In this document: piece after piece, positions 36,382 through 44,491 of the stretch
Numbering within the stretch: the first letter of the stretch is position 1
How the letters are laid out: each line of letters opens with the position of its first letter
DNA from: Brevibacillus_D fluminis_A
Lineage (GTDB): Bacteria > Bacillota > Bacilli > Brevibacillales > Brevibacillaceae
Reading direction: 5' to 3'
Assembly (NCBI RefSeq): GCF_052072235.1
Contig: NZ_CM125436.1
Span: 4,024,001-4,088,000 of the forward strand
Length of the DNA stretch: 64,000 nt
Made by a program: the position numbers and the translations under genes
The notes under the pieces: model-generated
Seen by the model: the letters and a program-made list of their open reading frames with translations, nothing else
Databases searched by the model: none
What the model was told of the DNA's origin: nothing

Positions 36382-38421
36382 TTACGCCAGCCCTGCTGCA
36401 TGCATGAGGAGATCGATCGCCTTGATGCCGACAAACGGTACGATGATACCGCCTGCGCCAAACAGCAGCAGATTGCGCGACAACAGCTTGCTGGCGCTCA
36501 TCGGCACATACTTGACGCCTTTCATCGCCAACGGAATCAGAAGCGGAATGATAACCGCGTTGAAAATCAGTGCCGACAGGATGGCGCTTTGCGGCGAGGA
36601 CAAACCCATAATATTCAGCGTCTGCATTTGCGGAATCGCGAGCATGAACATGGCAGGGATGATCGCAAAGTATTTGGCCACATCGTTGGCGATGCTGAAG
36701 GTGGTCAAAGCGCCGCGCGTCATGAGCAGCTGCTTGCCGATCGCGACAACCTCGATGATTTTGGTCGGATCGGAATCGAGGTCGACCATGTTGGCCGCTT
36801 CCTTGGCAGCAATCGTGCCGCTGTTCATCGCCAGACCCACGTCCGCCTGGGCCAATGCCGGCGCGTCGTTCGTTCCATCCCCTGTCATTGCCACCAGCTT
36901 GCCTTGCGACTGCTCGCGGCGGATCAAGGCGATTTTATCCTCTGGCTTCGCCTCTGCGACGAAATCGTCCACACCTGCTTCTTTCGCGATGGTCGCAGCG
37001 GTCAGCGGGTTATCTCCCGTGCACATGACCGTGCGAATCCCCATCCGGCGCAACTCGTCGAAACGCTCCTTCATCCCCGCTTTCACCGTATCTTTCAAAT
37101 AGATCAAGCCAAGAATCTGCGTCCCCGCCAGAATGGCCAGCGGCGTCCCGCCTTCTTTTGCGATCTGCTCCGTTTTGGCATCGAGGTCAGCGGGAATCGT
37201 ACCGCCGTGCGCAATCGCAAACTGCTTGATCGCATCCACCGCACCTTTGCGGATTTCGCTCCCGTCGGCAAAAATCGTGCCGCTCATCCTTGTCTGCGCC
37301 TGGAACTCGATGCCCTCGCTGCCTGTGCCCATCAGCTCCGCATGCGCCACGCCCATTTTTTTCGCCAGTTCAATGATCGAACGCCCCTCTGGCGTCTCGT
37401 CATGGATCGAGCTTAAGGCCGCAGCCCGCGTGCACTCCGCCGGGGTGGTTCCGCCTACCGGAATAAACTGCGATGCCATCCGGTTCCCGTACGTAATCGT
37501 TCCTGTTTTATCCAAAATGATCGTATTGATGTCGCCCGCCGCTTCAACCGCCTTCCCTGACATGGCGATGACGTTGAATCGCGTCACCCGGTCCATTCCG
37601 GCGATTCCGATCGCCGACAAGAGTCCGCCGATCGTCGTTGGGATCAAGCAAACCAACAGGGCAATCAGCGTCGCGATCGGAATCGCCACATGGACGTAGG
37701 CCGCGATCGGCTGCAGTGTTACGCACACGATCAAGAAAATCAGCGTCAGGCTGACGAGCAGCGTGTTCAAGGCGATTTCGTTCGGCGTTTTCTGACGTTT
37801 GGCTCCTTCCACCAGCTGAATCATCCGGTCGAGGAACGATTCGCCCGGGTCCGTCGAGATGCGCACCACAATCCGGTCGCTGACGACGCGCGTTCCGCCG
37901 GTAACCGAGCTGAAATCGCCGCCCGATTCCTTGATCACCGGTGCCGATTCACCGGTAATGGCCGATTCATCGACAGACGCGATCCCCTCGATCACCTCCC
38001 CATCGCTTGGGATCAGCTGGTTGGCTTCGATGACGACAATGTCGCCTTTGCGCAGCTCCGTGGACGGCACTTCGCGGATGGAGCCGTCTTTTTGCAACAG
38101 GCGGGCCGTCGTCTCCTGCTTTGTTTTTTTCAGGCTGTCCGCCTGCGCCTTGCCTCTGCCTTCTGCAAGCGCCTCGGCAAAATTGGCGAACCAGATCGTC
38201 ACGAACAGGATGAAGCAGACGATGCCGTTATCGAGCGGGTCGGCTTCCGCGCCAAACATGCCGGGTACGATTGTGAGCAGCAGTGTAATCACAAACCCTA
38301 CCTCGACGATGAACATCACCGGATTTTTGCTCATGACCCGCGGGTCGAATTTGCGGAATGCGTCCGCGAACGCTTGCTTGTAAACGGTATTGGTAAGCGC
38401 ATGTTTGCGCGCAGAACTCAT
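36382..38421 (-). CDS. kdpB: Potassium-transporting ATPase subunit B (P-type ATPase)
   Basis: 679 residues starting MSSARKHALT after AAAGGGGAAATC; a longer frame upstream overlaps kdpA and is discarded. P-type ATPase motifs: TGES (about 158-161), phosphorylated Asp304 in DKTGT, and TGDGTND (about 513-519). Energises K+ import through KdpA by ATP hydrolysis. Full length and intact. Confidence 0.97.
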   Translation of the reverse strand: MSSARKHALTNTVYKQAFADAFRKFDPRVMSKNPVMFIVEVGFVITLLLTIVPGMFGAEADPLDNGIVCFILFVTIWFANFAEALAEGRGKAQADSLKKTKQETTARLLQKDGSIREVPSTELRKGDIVVIEANQLIPSDGEVIEGIASVDESAITGESAPVIKESGGDFSSVTGGTRVVSDRIVVRISTDPGESFLDRMIQLVEGAKRQKTPNEIALNTLLVSLTLIFLIVCVTLQPIAAYVHVAIPIATLIALLVCLIPTTIGGLLSAIGIAGMDRVTRFNVIAMSGKAVEAAGDINTIILDKTGTITYGNRMASQFIPVGGTTPAECTRAAALSSIHDETPEGRSIIELAKKMGVAHAELMGTGSEGIEFQAQTRMSGTIFADGSEIRKGAVDAIKQFAIAHGGTIPADLDAKTEQIAKEGGTPLAILAGTQILGLIYLKDTVKAGMKERFDELRRMGIRTVMCTGDNPLTAATIAKEAGVDDFVAEAKPEDKIALIRREQSQGKLVAMTGDGTNDAPALAQADVGLAMNSGTIAAKEAANMVDLDSDPTKIIEVVAIGKQLLMTRGALTTFSIANDVAKYFAIIPAMFMLAIPQMQTLNIMGLSSPQSAILSALIFNAVIIPLLIPLAMKGVKYVPMSASKLLSRNLLLFGAGGIIVPFVGIKAIDLLMHAAGLA

Positions 38422-38441
38422 TTTGATTTCCCCTTTGTCCT

Positions 38442-40124
38442 TTATCGTATGGTGAGCCACTCGGCGATCGGCCCCAATGCCAGCACCGGGAAGAAGGTGA
38501 GCGCCCCCACGATCAGCACGGTCGAAAGCAAGATGACCATGAACGTGCCGTTGTCCGTTTTGAATGTGCCGATCGTATCTGGCACCGGCTTCTTGGCCAA
38601 AAGCGAGCCTGCCGCCGCAAGCAGCGCGATCATCGAAATATAGCGTCCAAACAGCATCACAAGGCCGGTAGACACGTTCCAAAACGGCGTGTTGTCACCC
38701 AATCCCTCAAAGCCGGACCCGTTGTTCGCCGCTGACGACGTGAACTCATACACGACTTGCGAGATACCGTGGAAGCCGGGATTGGAGATCGCGGACGCCC
38801 CCATATCCGTAGCCAGGGCGATGGCCGAAGGTGCCAGAATGATCAGCGGATGAACCAAAATCGTGATGGCGATCAACTTCATCTCTTTCCCCTCGATTTT
38901 ACGGCCGAGAAACTCCGGTGTGCGCCCGACCATCAGCCCTGCCAAAAAGACAGCCATAATCGCGTACATCAATATATTGACCATTCCGACGCCGTCACCG
39001 CCGAACACGCAGTTGAGCATCATTTCCGCAAGCGGCACCAATCCGCCGAGCGGGGTCAGCGTATCGTGCATGTTGTTGACCGTCCCCGTCGTGGCCGCCG
39101 TGGTGACTGCCGTGAACAGCGCGCTTTGCGCAATGCCAAAGCGAACTTCTTTTCCTTCCATACTGCCTGCTGCCTGCGACAGTCCGGCACCTGCAAGCAC
39201 CGGATTTCCGTTCGTCTCATTGACGGTGACGATCGCCAGGAACAAAAGGAACACCAGCCCCATCGCCGCAAAGATGATTTTCCCTTGCTTGCGGCTTGCC
39301 GCCATGTGCCCGAATGTAAACGGCAGCGCGGCGGGAATCAGGAACATCGACAGGATCTCGATCACGTTGGTCAGCGGCGTCGGATTTTCAAACGGGTGCG
39401 AGGAATTGACCCCGAAAAAACCGCCGCCGTTCGTGCCCAGATGCTTGATCGATTCAAGTGCCGCCACCGGACCGCGGGCGATTTGCTGCACCGCCCCCTC
39501 GAGCGTCGTCGCATTGACCGTTCCGCCCAATGTCTGCGGTACACCTTGTGCGACCAATAGCAGCGTGACCACCACTGCAAGCGGCAGCAGCACGCGGGTA
39601 TGGGCACGCACCAGGTCGACATAAAAGTTGCCGACGCTCCGTTTTCCCGTCACCCCCCGCATAAATGCAAGCGCAAGCGCAATGCCCGTAGCCGGTGTCG
39701 TAAACATCAAATAAATAATGACCATCATTTGCGAGAAATACGAAAGGCCCGATTCGCCGCTATAGTGCTGCAAATTCGTATTCGTCAAAAAACTCGTCGC
39801 CGTATTGAATGACAGAAGCGGCTCCATTCCCGCGATATTGCTCGGATTGAGCGGCAGCACGCCCTGCAGGCGCAGCAGGAGATACGCAATGATGACCATC
39901 ACGAAATTGGAGAACAGCAGCGCTTTCGCATAGGTTTTCCAGTTCATGTCCTCTGTCGTGATGCCCGATATTTTATAAATGAAGCGCTCTGTCCCCCCGA
40001 ATACCCGGTCCAAGCGGGTCGGTTCCAGTGAAAACGCGCGTGCCAGATAGGCTCCCATCGGTACGGCGCAAAGCAGCACGAGCGCCAGTACCACGGCAAT
40101 TTGGATCAGATCGATAAAATCCAC
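38442..40124 (-). CDS. kdpA: Potassium-transporting ATPase subunit A
   Basis: 560 residues, ten membrane helices, with the four degenerate K+ filter loops typical of KdpA (for example FNTATSFLTNTNLQHY, LGTNGGGFFGVNSSHPFENP in two parts, and SSAANNGSGFEGL). Channel-like subunit that binds and passes potassium. AAAGGGAGG precedes the ATG, 20 bases before kdpB on the far side. Confidence 0.97.
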   Translation of the reverse strand: MDFIDLIQIAVVLALVLLCAVPMGAYLARAFSLEPTRLDRVFGGTERFIYKISGITTEDMNWKTYAKALLFSNFVMVIIAYLLLRLQGVLPLNPSNIAGMEPLLSFNTATSFLTNTNLQHYSGESGLSYFSQMMVIIYLMFTTPATGIALALAFMRGVTGKRSVGNFYVDLVRAHTRVLLPLAVVVTLLLVAQGVPQTLGGTVNATTLEGAVQQIARGPVAALESIKHLGTNGGGFFGVNSSHPFENPTPLTNVIEILSMFLIPAALPFTFGHMAASRKQGKIIFAAMGLVFLLFLAIVTVNETNGNPVLAGAGLSQAAGSMEGKEVRFGIAQSALFTAVTTAATTGTVNNMHDTLTPLGGLVPLAEMMLNCVFGGDGVGMVNILMYAIMAVFLAGLMVGRTPEFLGRKIEGKEMKLIAITILVHPLIILAPSAIALATDMGASAISNPGFHGISQVVYEFTSSAANNGSGFEGLGDNTPFWNVSTGLVMLFGRYISMIALLAAAGSLLAKKPVPDTIGTFKTDNGTFMVILLSTVLIVGALTFFPVLALGPIAEWLTIR

Positions 40125-40161
40125 AGTCGTTCCTCCCTTTTGTCAATCGCACAGCCACAGG

Positions 40162-40239
40162 CTAATACTTTTCCGGATACACCAGCGCATGGATCAAATA
40201 TCCCGTCACACCCGCGGTGATCAACAGCAGCAAAATCAT
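40162..40239 (-). CDS. kdpF: Potassium-transporting ATPase subunit F
   Basis: 25 residues, MILLLLITAGVTGYLIHAL..., one membrane helix ending PEKY, matching KdpF in size and its L-x-x-YL-x-x-AL-x-x-PE pattern. GGGAGG lies nine bases upstream. The ATG overlaps the stop of the preceding 36-residue ORF (ATGA). Stabilises the Kdp complex in the membrane. Confidence 0.9.
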   Translation of the reverse strand: MILLLLITAGVTGYLIHALVYPEKY

Positions 40240-40346
40240 TGCCCGCCGCCTCCCTGCTCTTCCGTCACTTTTTCACAAAACCGCACCGTTCCCAAAAATA
40301 CGCCGAACGATAACACAATCAACAGAACGGCAACCACATCATCCAT
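40236..40346 (-). CDS. 36-aa single-helix membrane protein preceding kdpF
   Basis: MDDVVAVLLIVLSFGVFLG..., one membrane helix (about 5-22) and a charged, glycine-rich tail, 36 residues. Ribosome site GGGAGG is well placed, and the stop codon overlaps the kdpF start in an ATGA junction, which strongly suggests translation and coupling. Not one of the standard Kdp subunits; its sequence resembles small KdpF- or CcoQ-like helpers only in general form. Confidence 0.7.
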   Translation of the reverse strand: MDDVVAVLLIVLSFGVFLGTVRFCEKVTEEQGGGGQ

Positions 40347-40794
40347 CTGCTCTCTTCCTCCCTGTTCGTTTCAATCGCACGCTCGGGCCAATCGACAGAT
40401 CCATCGATTGTCCCTCCCCCCATTCGCTTAGCTGCATTCCTCGTTCCCTTTCGGCTCCTCCGGTTCGACCCGAACGAACCGCACTCGAACAAAAAAATAG
40501 ACCAATGCTTACCCTTCCCCCAGTGAACGGCGCGCTGAAGCAGCAGGTGGACGGCAGCGAAAAAAATCGCCCCGCGCTCACCGATGCAAGCGTACATCCG
40601 TGTCACTGCCCGAGAAAAAGTACCCATTGGTCTACCTAACGCCCAGCAAGCATCACTGCCCTCTTTGCGCTCTGTCTCCCTGTTCCTTTTTGCCAAAAAC
40701 AGTGATATTCAGTTCGCACTACTGCATGAAGCCAAAACAAAAAGACCTGCATCATTTGCATGTCGGGCAGGGTTGTTTTGCATAAACAGACAGC
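40347..40794 (-). other. Untranslated leader between riboswitch terminator and kdp genes
   Basis: About 450 bases with no supportable gene. A 125-codon minus frame (40319-40696) crosses it but lacks a ribosome site and overlaps the 36-residue ORF. A CCTGC/GCAGG hairpin with a short T run lies near 40740-40775. No other motif recognised. Confidence 0.4.
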
Positions 40795-40822
40795 AAAAAA
40801 GCCCCCTCGATACAAGGCGGTC
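40795..40822 (-). terminator. Riboswitch-controlled terminator
   Basis: On the minus strand a GC-rich hairpin (CCGCCT / AGGGGG with one mismatch) is followed by TTTTTT, directly after the c-di-AMP aptamer. Confidence 0.65.
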
Positions 40823-40831
40823 TTATGACCT

Positions 40832-40966
40832 CCTCCGCTTTAGCCGACGAAGTTAGCTGACGGGTAGGATGGCGAAAGAGTTTCTCATCCCTTCTGCATC
40901 TGCTGCAGAATAAACCCCAAAAGATTGGTTCCTCCGTTCCCGGATGCCCCGGGATTAGGCCGAATA
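40832..40966 (-). promoter_or_regulatory. ydaO-type c-di-AMP riboswitch upstream of kdp
   Basis: Minus strand matches the ydaO-yuaA aptamer in order: the entry TAATCCCGGGG, the GGAACCAATCTTTTGGGG element, GGGATGAGAAACTC, CATCCTACCCGTCAGC and the hallmark CAGCTAACTTCGTCGGC followed by a GCGGAGGAGG tail. These riboswitches bind c-di-AMP and switch genes off, mostly potassium transporters and wall hydrolases. A promoter lies upstream and an intrinsic terminator downstream, so kdp should be transcribed only when c-di-AMP (hence K+) is low. Confidence 0.92.
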
Positions 40967-40989
40967 TGCAATTGATGCTTACGTGTCTG

Positions 40990-41018
40990 ATTATACGCTG
41001 AACGATTTTGCTTGTGAA
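40990..41018 (-). promoter_or_regulatory. Promoter of the kdp transcript
   Basis: TTCACA (41013-41018), 17-base spacer, TATAAT (40990-40995) on the minus strand, about 25 bases before the riboswitch. Confidence 0.7.
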
Positions 41019-41199
41019 TCCCGACAAAAATGCAAAAAAACGAGAAACAATGCCATTTCCACATATTAGAAAGACTTTATCTCCCGATACCTCATCCAAT
41101 CTCATTATTTCTTCCGTTTTCACCATATTGACAAGCAAAAGTTGTCCCAAGTAAGATAAGGCACATTAGCAAACCGAGCAATTGGTGGAGGGAAAACGA

Positions 41200-41580
41200 G
41201 TGGCCATTTCCGCAAAGAAAAAAATGGAAGCCGATTTAAGTGAAGCATTCATCAAATTCCAACGCGATCTGCTGGGACGAGGACCGCAGGAAGCCAAGAC
41301 GTACATCGTGTGTGACATGATCATCTCCCGTTTTAAAGGAGTGCTGACCGTCGAGGAAAAACATCTCGTCTCCCACGAGAAAGGCCGCCGCGTCGTCAAG
41401 GAAATGCGCCAGGTGCTGCGTGAAATGTACAGTGAAGAATCAGAAGAGATCGTCCAGCGGATCACCGGCTGCAAAGTTCTCTCCAGCCACAGCGACATCA
41501 GCACGAAAATGGGCGAGCGCATCGAGGTATTTGTGATGGACCGCGATGTGGAACGGTTTTTGGACGACAAACAAAAATAA
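41200..41580 (+). CDS. DUF2294 / MpsC-family protein
   Basis: 126 residues from a GTG eight bases after GTGGAGGG. The sequence (AFIKFQRDLLGRGPQ..., then a region with ISRFKGVLT and a C-terminal GERIEVFVMDRDVE) matches the DUF2294 family, annotated as MpsC, a proposed partner of the MpsAB cation/bicarbonate system. No MpsA or MpsB gene is here. Divergent from the kdp promoter; own terminator. Role unknown. Confidence 0.8.
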   Translation: MAISAKKKMEADLSEAFIKFQRDLLGRGPQEAKTYIVCDMIISRFKGVLTVEEKHLVSHEKGRRVVKEMRQVLREMYSEESEEIVQRITGCKVLSSHSDISTKMGERIEVFVMDRDVERFLDDKQK

Positions 41581-41591
41581 CGGACCGAACA

Positions 41592-41623
41592 GCGCCGGCA
41601 CGCTCCTGGCGCCGATTTTTTTT
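41592..41623 (+). terminator. Terminator of the MpsC-like gene
   Basis: GCGCCGG / CTGGCGC stem-loop followed by a run of eight T. Confidence 0.85.
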
Positions 41624-41700
41624 GCACGCCGTCCCTCTCCTGCGTCGGCATACACTGTCTACAGACAGCTTTCGATGCAGGCGAAAGGAGAGACTTCCCC

Positions 41701-43347
41701 ATGGCCAGATTGCCCGATGGCGTGCACATCAAGCGTGTGGTCAACTATTTGCGCCGCTCCCGCGAGGATGCAGAGCGCGAACGGCGAACGGGCGAGGATA
41801 CGATCGCCCTGCAAAAGGACTTGATGGATCGTGTTCTGCGCGAGTACGGTCTGCCCTATGACCAGCTTATCGAGATCGGCAGCGGCGAGCGGATCGATAC
41901 CCGGCCTGTGTTTTCACAGCTGCTGCGGGAGATCGCCGATGACCGCTACAACTGCATCGCCGTCAAGGAGATTTCCCGTCTGACCCGCGGCGACTTCCGT
42001 GACTACGGCCTTGTCTATGAATTGCTGCGCCAAAAACGCATCTTCATCCTTACGCCCTATCGCCTGTATGATCCGAAAAACGCCAATGACCTCAGGCAAA
42101 TCCGCTTTGAATTGTTCCTTTCCCGCGAGGAGTTCGAGACGATCCGCGAGCGGATGCAGGGGGCGAAATACGCGTATGCCCGGTCCGGGAAGTTCATGGG
42201 TTCGACTCCCGCATTGGGCTATACCGCCAACCCGTCCACCCAGCGGCTGATGATCCAGGAGCCGGAAGCCGACATCGTCCGGCTCATCTTTGAGCTGTAT
42301 GCGAACGGCCGATCCGCCAAAGAAATGAGCTATCGCGCCATTGCCACCTATTTGACCGAGCTCGGCATTCCCTCCCCCACCCGACGCGCACACTGGAACG
42401 CCCAAACCGTCAAGGCCATCCTGCAAAACCGCGTCTATCTCGGCGAAATTCGCTACAGCACATGCACATCGTACGCGGCCAGGCGGCTTGCCAAGCCAGC
42501 GGAAGAATGGATCGTCGTTCCTCGGGCGCACCCTCCCCTCATTTCCGATGCGCAGTTTTTCGCCGTTCAGCAAAAAATCGCCGAACGCGCCAAGCCTTCT
42601 ACCCCGGGCAACCGCCAAACATCCGAGCTTGCGGGAATCGTACGCTGCAAGCGGTGCAATCGCCGCATGGTACGGCACGTGTCCAAAGGGACCACCAGCA
42701 AAAAAAATGGCGAGAAAACGGTCCGTTTAAAGGAAATGCTCATCTGTCCGACAAAAGGCTGCGCCTGCACCAGCTACCGCGACGTAGAGCGGCTCTTGCT
42801 GGAGGCGCTGCGCAGCATCCCGCTGCCGGAAGGAGGAGAACATTGGCAGCACTTCTTGCGCACTTACCGTGCCCGGCTCGATGATTCGCCGCAGCAGCCG
42901 TTGGAGGAACGGAGGCTGCGTTATTTGCAGCAGCAACGCAAACGGCTGCAGGAGCAGCTTGCGGCGATCTACCGCAATTTTGAGCTGGGCATCTACAGCG
43001 AACAGGAATTCACCCATCGCCGGCAAAGCGTGGAGCAGGAACGACAGCTTCTGGAAGAAAAGCTTGCGGCACAGAACGCGGCCAGCCCTGATGAGATTCA
43101 CCAGACGGAACGGCACGATGAAACGACCGCTTCACCGCCATGGGCACCCGGGAAAGAACATGCCACACTGCTCTCTCTCTACCGTTCGCTGGCATATGCT
43201 CCTGCCCAAAACAGACTGCTCCGCTTTCTCATCGATTCGGCGTCGCTTTCGGTCATCCGCAAAGGAAAACGAGGCAAGCCCGCCGTTTTGGAGCTTACGA
43301 TTTCATTTCGGCCATCGGATCTCACCATCGCCCGCTTCCCGCTTTAG
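41701..43347 (+). CDS. Large serine recombinase 2 at the right junction
   Basis: 548 residues, AAAGGAGAG before the ATG. Catalytic domain with YLRRSRED (Ser20 nucleophile) and the SRLTR-type arginine segment, a recombinase domain (about 170-280) and a zinc ribbon with CKRC (about 318-321) and CPTKGC (about 350), then a long coiled coil (about 395-460). Diverged from recombinase 1 rather than a recent copy. Its stop codon is immediately followed by the C-terminal half of the interrupted protease, the arrangement expected for the integrase of an element inserted there. Confidence 0.92.
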   Translation: MARLPDGVHIKRVVNYLRRSREDAERERRTGEDTIALQKDLMDRVLREYGLPYDQLIEIGSGERIDTRPVFSQLLREIADDRYNCIAVKEISRLTRGDFRDYGLVYELLRQKRIFILTPYRLYDPKNANDLRQIRFELFLSREEFETIRERMQGAKYAYARSGKFMGSTPALGYTANPSTQRLMIQEPEADIVRLIFELYANGRSAKEMSYRAIATYLTELGIPSPTRRAHWNAQTVKAILQNRVYLGEIRYSTCTSYAARRLAKPAEEWIVVPRAHPPLISDAQFFAVQQKIAERAKPSTPGNRQTSELAGIVRCKRCNRRMVRHVSKGTTSKKNGEKTVRLKEMLICPTKGCACTSYRDVERLLLEALRSIPLPEGGEHWQHFLRTYRARLDDSPQQPLEERRLRYLQQQRKRLQEQLAAIYRNFELGIYSEQEFTHRRQSVEQERQLLEEKLAAQNAASPDEIHQTERHDETTASPPWAPGKEHATLLSLYRSLAYAPAQNRLLRFLIDSASLSVIRKGKRGKPAVLELTISFRPSDLTIARFPL

Positions 43348-43605
43348 TTGCCACGTATGCAGTCCGTCACGACGGGTATCATTAGTGCCAAAAACAGGCG
43401 GGTTCAGGTCGCGAAACGAGTATATGAGGAAATTTTGCAAACCGATGCTGCCATCAACCCTGGCAACAGCGGCGGCCCTTTGATCAACTTGCACGGCGAG
43501 GTTGTGGGATTGAACGCGTTTATCATTCAGTCCAGTCAAAGCCTGGGGTTTTCGATCGGTGTCAATTCCTTAAAGCCTTATCTGGAGGAAATCGTCCCCG
43601 ATTGA
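43348..43605 (+). pseudogene. C-terminal half of the interrupted HtrA-like serine protease
   Basis: Reads in the same frame as, and directly after, the recombinase stop. From QSVTTGIISAKNR onward it is a S1C protease C-lobe with NPGNSGGPL, the catalytic serine at codon 43468-43470, ending in LEEIVPD without a PDZ domain. The TTG at 43348 has no ribosome site, so it is probably not translated. Complements the fragment at 29400-29933 exactly in domain content. Confidence 0.85.
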
Positions 43606-43617
43606 TGCGCCAGACGC

Positions 43618-43656
43618 GATTCCCAAAAGACAGGCGGGAATCCCCTCCTTCTTTTT
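43618..43656 (+). terminator. Original terminator of the protease gene
   Basis: GATTCCC / GGGAATC stem followed by CCCCTCCTTCTTTTT, 13 bases after the protease stop. Confidence 0.65.
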
Positions 43657-43732
43657 CGGCTGTTTCGCTGCATCGCCCGAACCATGCAAAAGCATGTGAC
43701 GGGTGATGCTCTTTCGCCGATTGAGAACAGCT

Positions 43733-43762
43733 ACAAAAAAAAGCCCGATCGAGGATCGGACT
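43733..43762 (-). terminator. Terminator of the 46-aa gene
   Basis: TCCGATC / GATCGGG stem followed by a T run on the minus strand. Confidence 0.8.
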
Positions 43763-43903
43763 TTATTGCTCTTTTTGAAAGGCAATCAAATAGACATCGT
43801 CGCCTGTCTGATTGATGGCTTCTTCCGCTCTCTTCAATTGATTCAACTGCTCTTCCGTGAGGCTGGCAATCGGCAGTTGATTGAGTCTGTTTGCGTTCTC
43901 CAT
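43763..43903 (-). CDS. Small hydrophilic protein (46 aa)
   Basis: MENANRLNQLPIASLTEEQL..., 46 residues, acidic and helical, ending KEQ. GGGAGGT precedes the ATG and a strong terminator follows the stop, so the transcription unit looks real although tiny. Family not recognised. Confidence 0.6.
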   Translation of the reverse strand: MENANRLNQLPIASLTEEQLNQLKRAEEAINQTGDDVYLIAFQKEQ

Positions 43904-43963
43904 ACATACCTCCCGCAGTGGTTTCATCTGTACTATAACCTTGCGCAGGCATTCTTAGTCATG

Positions 43964-44245
43964 TTACGCCGGGGTAACGAGGACTTTCTCAATCGCAGCG
44001 CACGAACGCTTACAGAACAAAATCGGCAGCTCGCGCTCTTTCGCCTGGCATTTCACCGTTTTCGCCAGATTGTGATTGACAAAGTCGGTGAGAACCAGGA
44101 TGAGGTCCGTGCCCGCCGGGATTTTCACCCCCGTTTGCGAGCTTTTGCGACCTGTCACGTGATGGACCTCGCGAAAACCGCGATCCTGCAAAAGATTGAC
44201 GATATTGCCGAGGCGGTCGCCGCCGATGACTAAAACTTGAGACAT
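43964..44245 (-). CDS. DUF2325 protein diverging from the encapsulin operon
   Basis: 93 residues with the DUF2325 pattern: an initial VLVIGGDRLGNI strand-loop, a central DLILVLTDFVNH segment with conserved Asn/His, and a C-terminal CKRSC motif. GGGAGGAAC precedes the ATG. The family often sits in metal- and redox-related operons and its activity is unknown. The 5' end faces Fur-box-like sites shared with the IMEF operon, so iron regulation is likely. Confidence 0.85.
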   Translation of the reverse strand: MSQVLVIGGDRLGNIVNLLQDRGFREVHHVTGRKSSQTGVKIPAGTDLILVLTDFVNHNLAKTVKCQAKERELPILFCKRSCAAIEKVLVTPA

Positions 44246-44299
44246 GATTGTGTTCCTCCCTTAGATTTTTATGTATGTGAGTGCGTTGAATTTTATTGT

Positions 44300-44336
44300 T
44301 GAGAATGAATCTCATTATTATTGATAAATATTATCA
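44300..44336. promoter_or_regulatory. Two Fur-box-like palindromes between DUF2325 and IMEF genes
   Basis: TGATAAATATTATCA at 44322-44336 differs from the 7-1-7 Fur box by one base outside the centre. TGAGAATGAATCTCA at 44300-44314 is a second, weaker match. They overlie a possible minus-strand promoter for the DUF2325 gene (TTGGGA, 17 bases, TAATAA). Confidence 0.7.
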
Positions 44337-44430
44337 TTCCCAATTGTTTTTGACAATACTCATCGCCTACTTTTTTGTGACAAAGCTCGCGCTATTTTTT
44401 CCAATTTTGTCTGACCAAGTTTTTGTTGTC

Positions 44431-44460
44431 TTGCTCCATTGGAATTTTCAAGGATATAAT
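44431..44460 (+). promoter_or_regulatory. Possible promoter of the IMEF-encapsulin operon
   Basis: TTGCTC (44431-44436), 18-base spacer, TATAAT (44455-44460), 31 bases before the IMEF start. The Fur-like boxes lie about 95 bases upstream, so iron control of this particular promoter is uncertain. Confidence 0.4.
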
Positions 44461-44491
44461 AAGGACAAGTACATAAAGGAGGTGGCGAACA

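Larger units (their letters stand above)
29871..43347 (+). mobile_element. Putative serine-integrase element splitting a protease gene (about 13.5 kb)
   Basis: Everything between the two protease halves is foreign to that gene. The right boundary coincides with the stop codon (43345-43347) of a large serine recombinase, the usual place for an integrase next to its attachment site; the left boundary is where protease similarity ends, near 29868-29875. The only shared string I find at both junctions is TGCCA (29870-29874 and 43349-43353), but rejoining there leaves the reading frame off by one, so the exact core is unresolved. Contents: RNA-like segment, GNAT, membrane protein, two serine recombinases, kdp pump operon with riboswitch, MpsC-like protein. 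Base composition is like the host except at the AT-richer left end. Confidence 0.65.

Noticed and set aside
40319..40696. 125-codon minus frame in the kdp leader
   Set aside because: No ribosome site, overlaps the better-supported 36-residue ORF, composition not protein-like.
29870..43353. TGCCA as the precise attachment core
   Set aside because: Only five bases, and joining there puts the two protease halves one base out of frame; kept only as a possibility.
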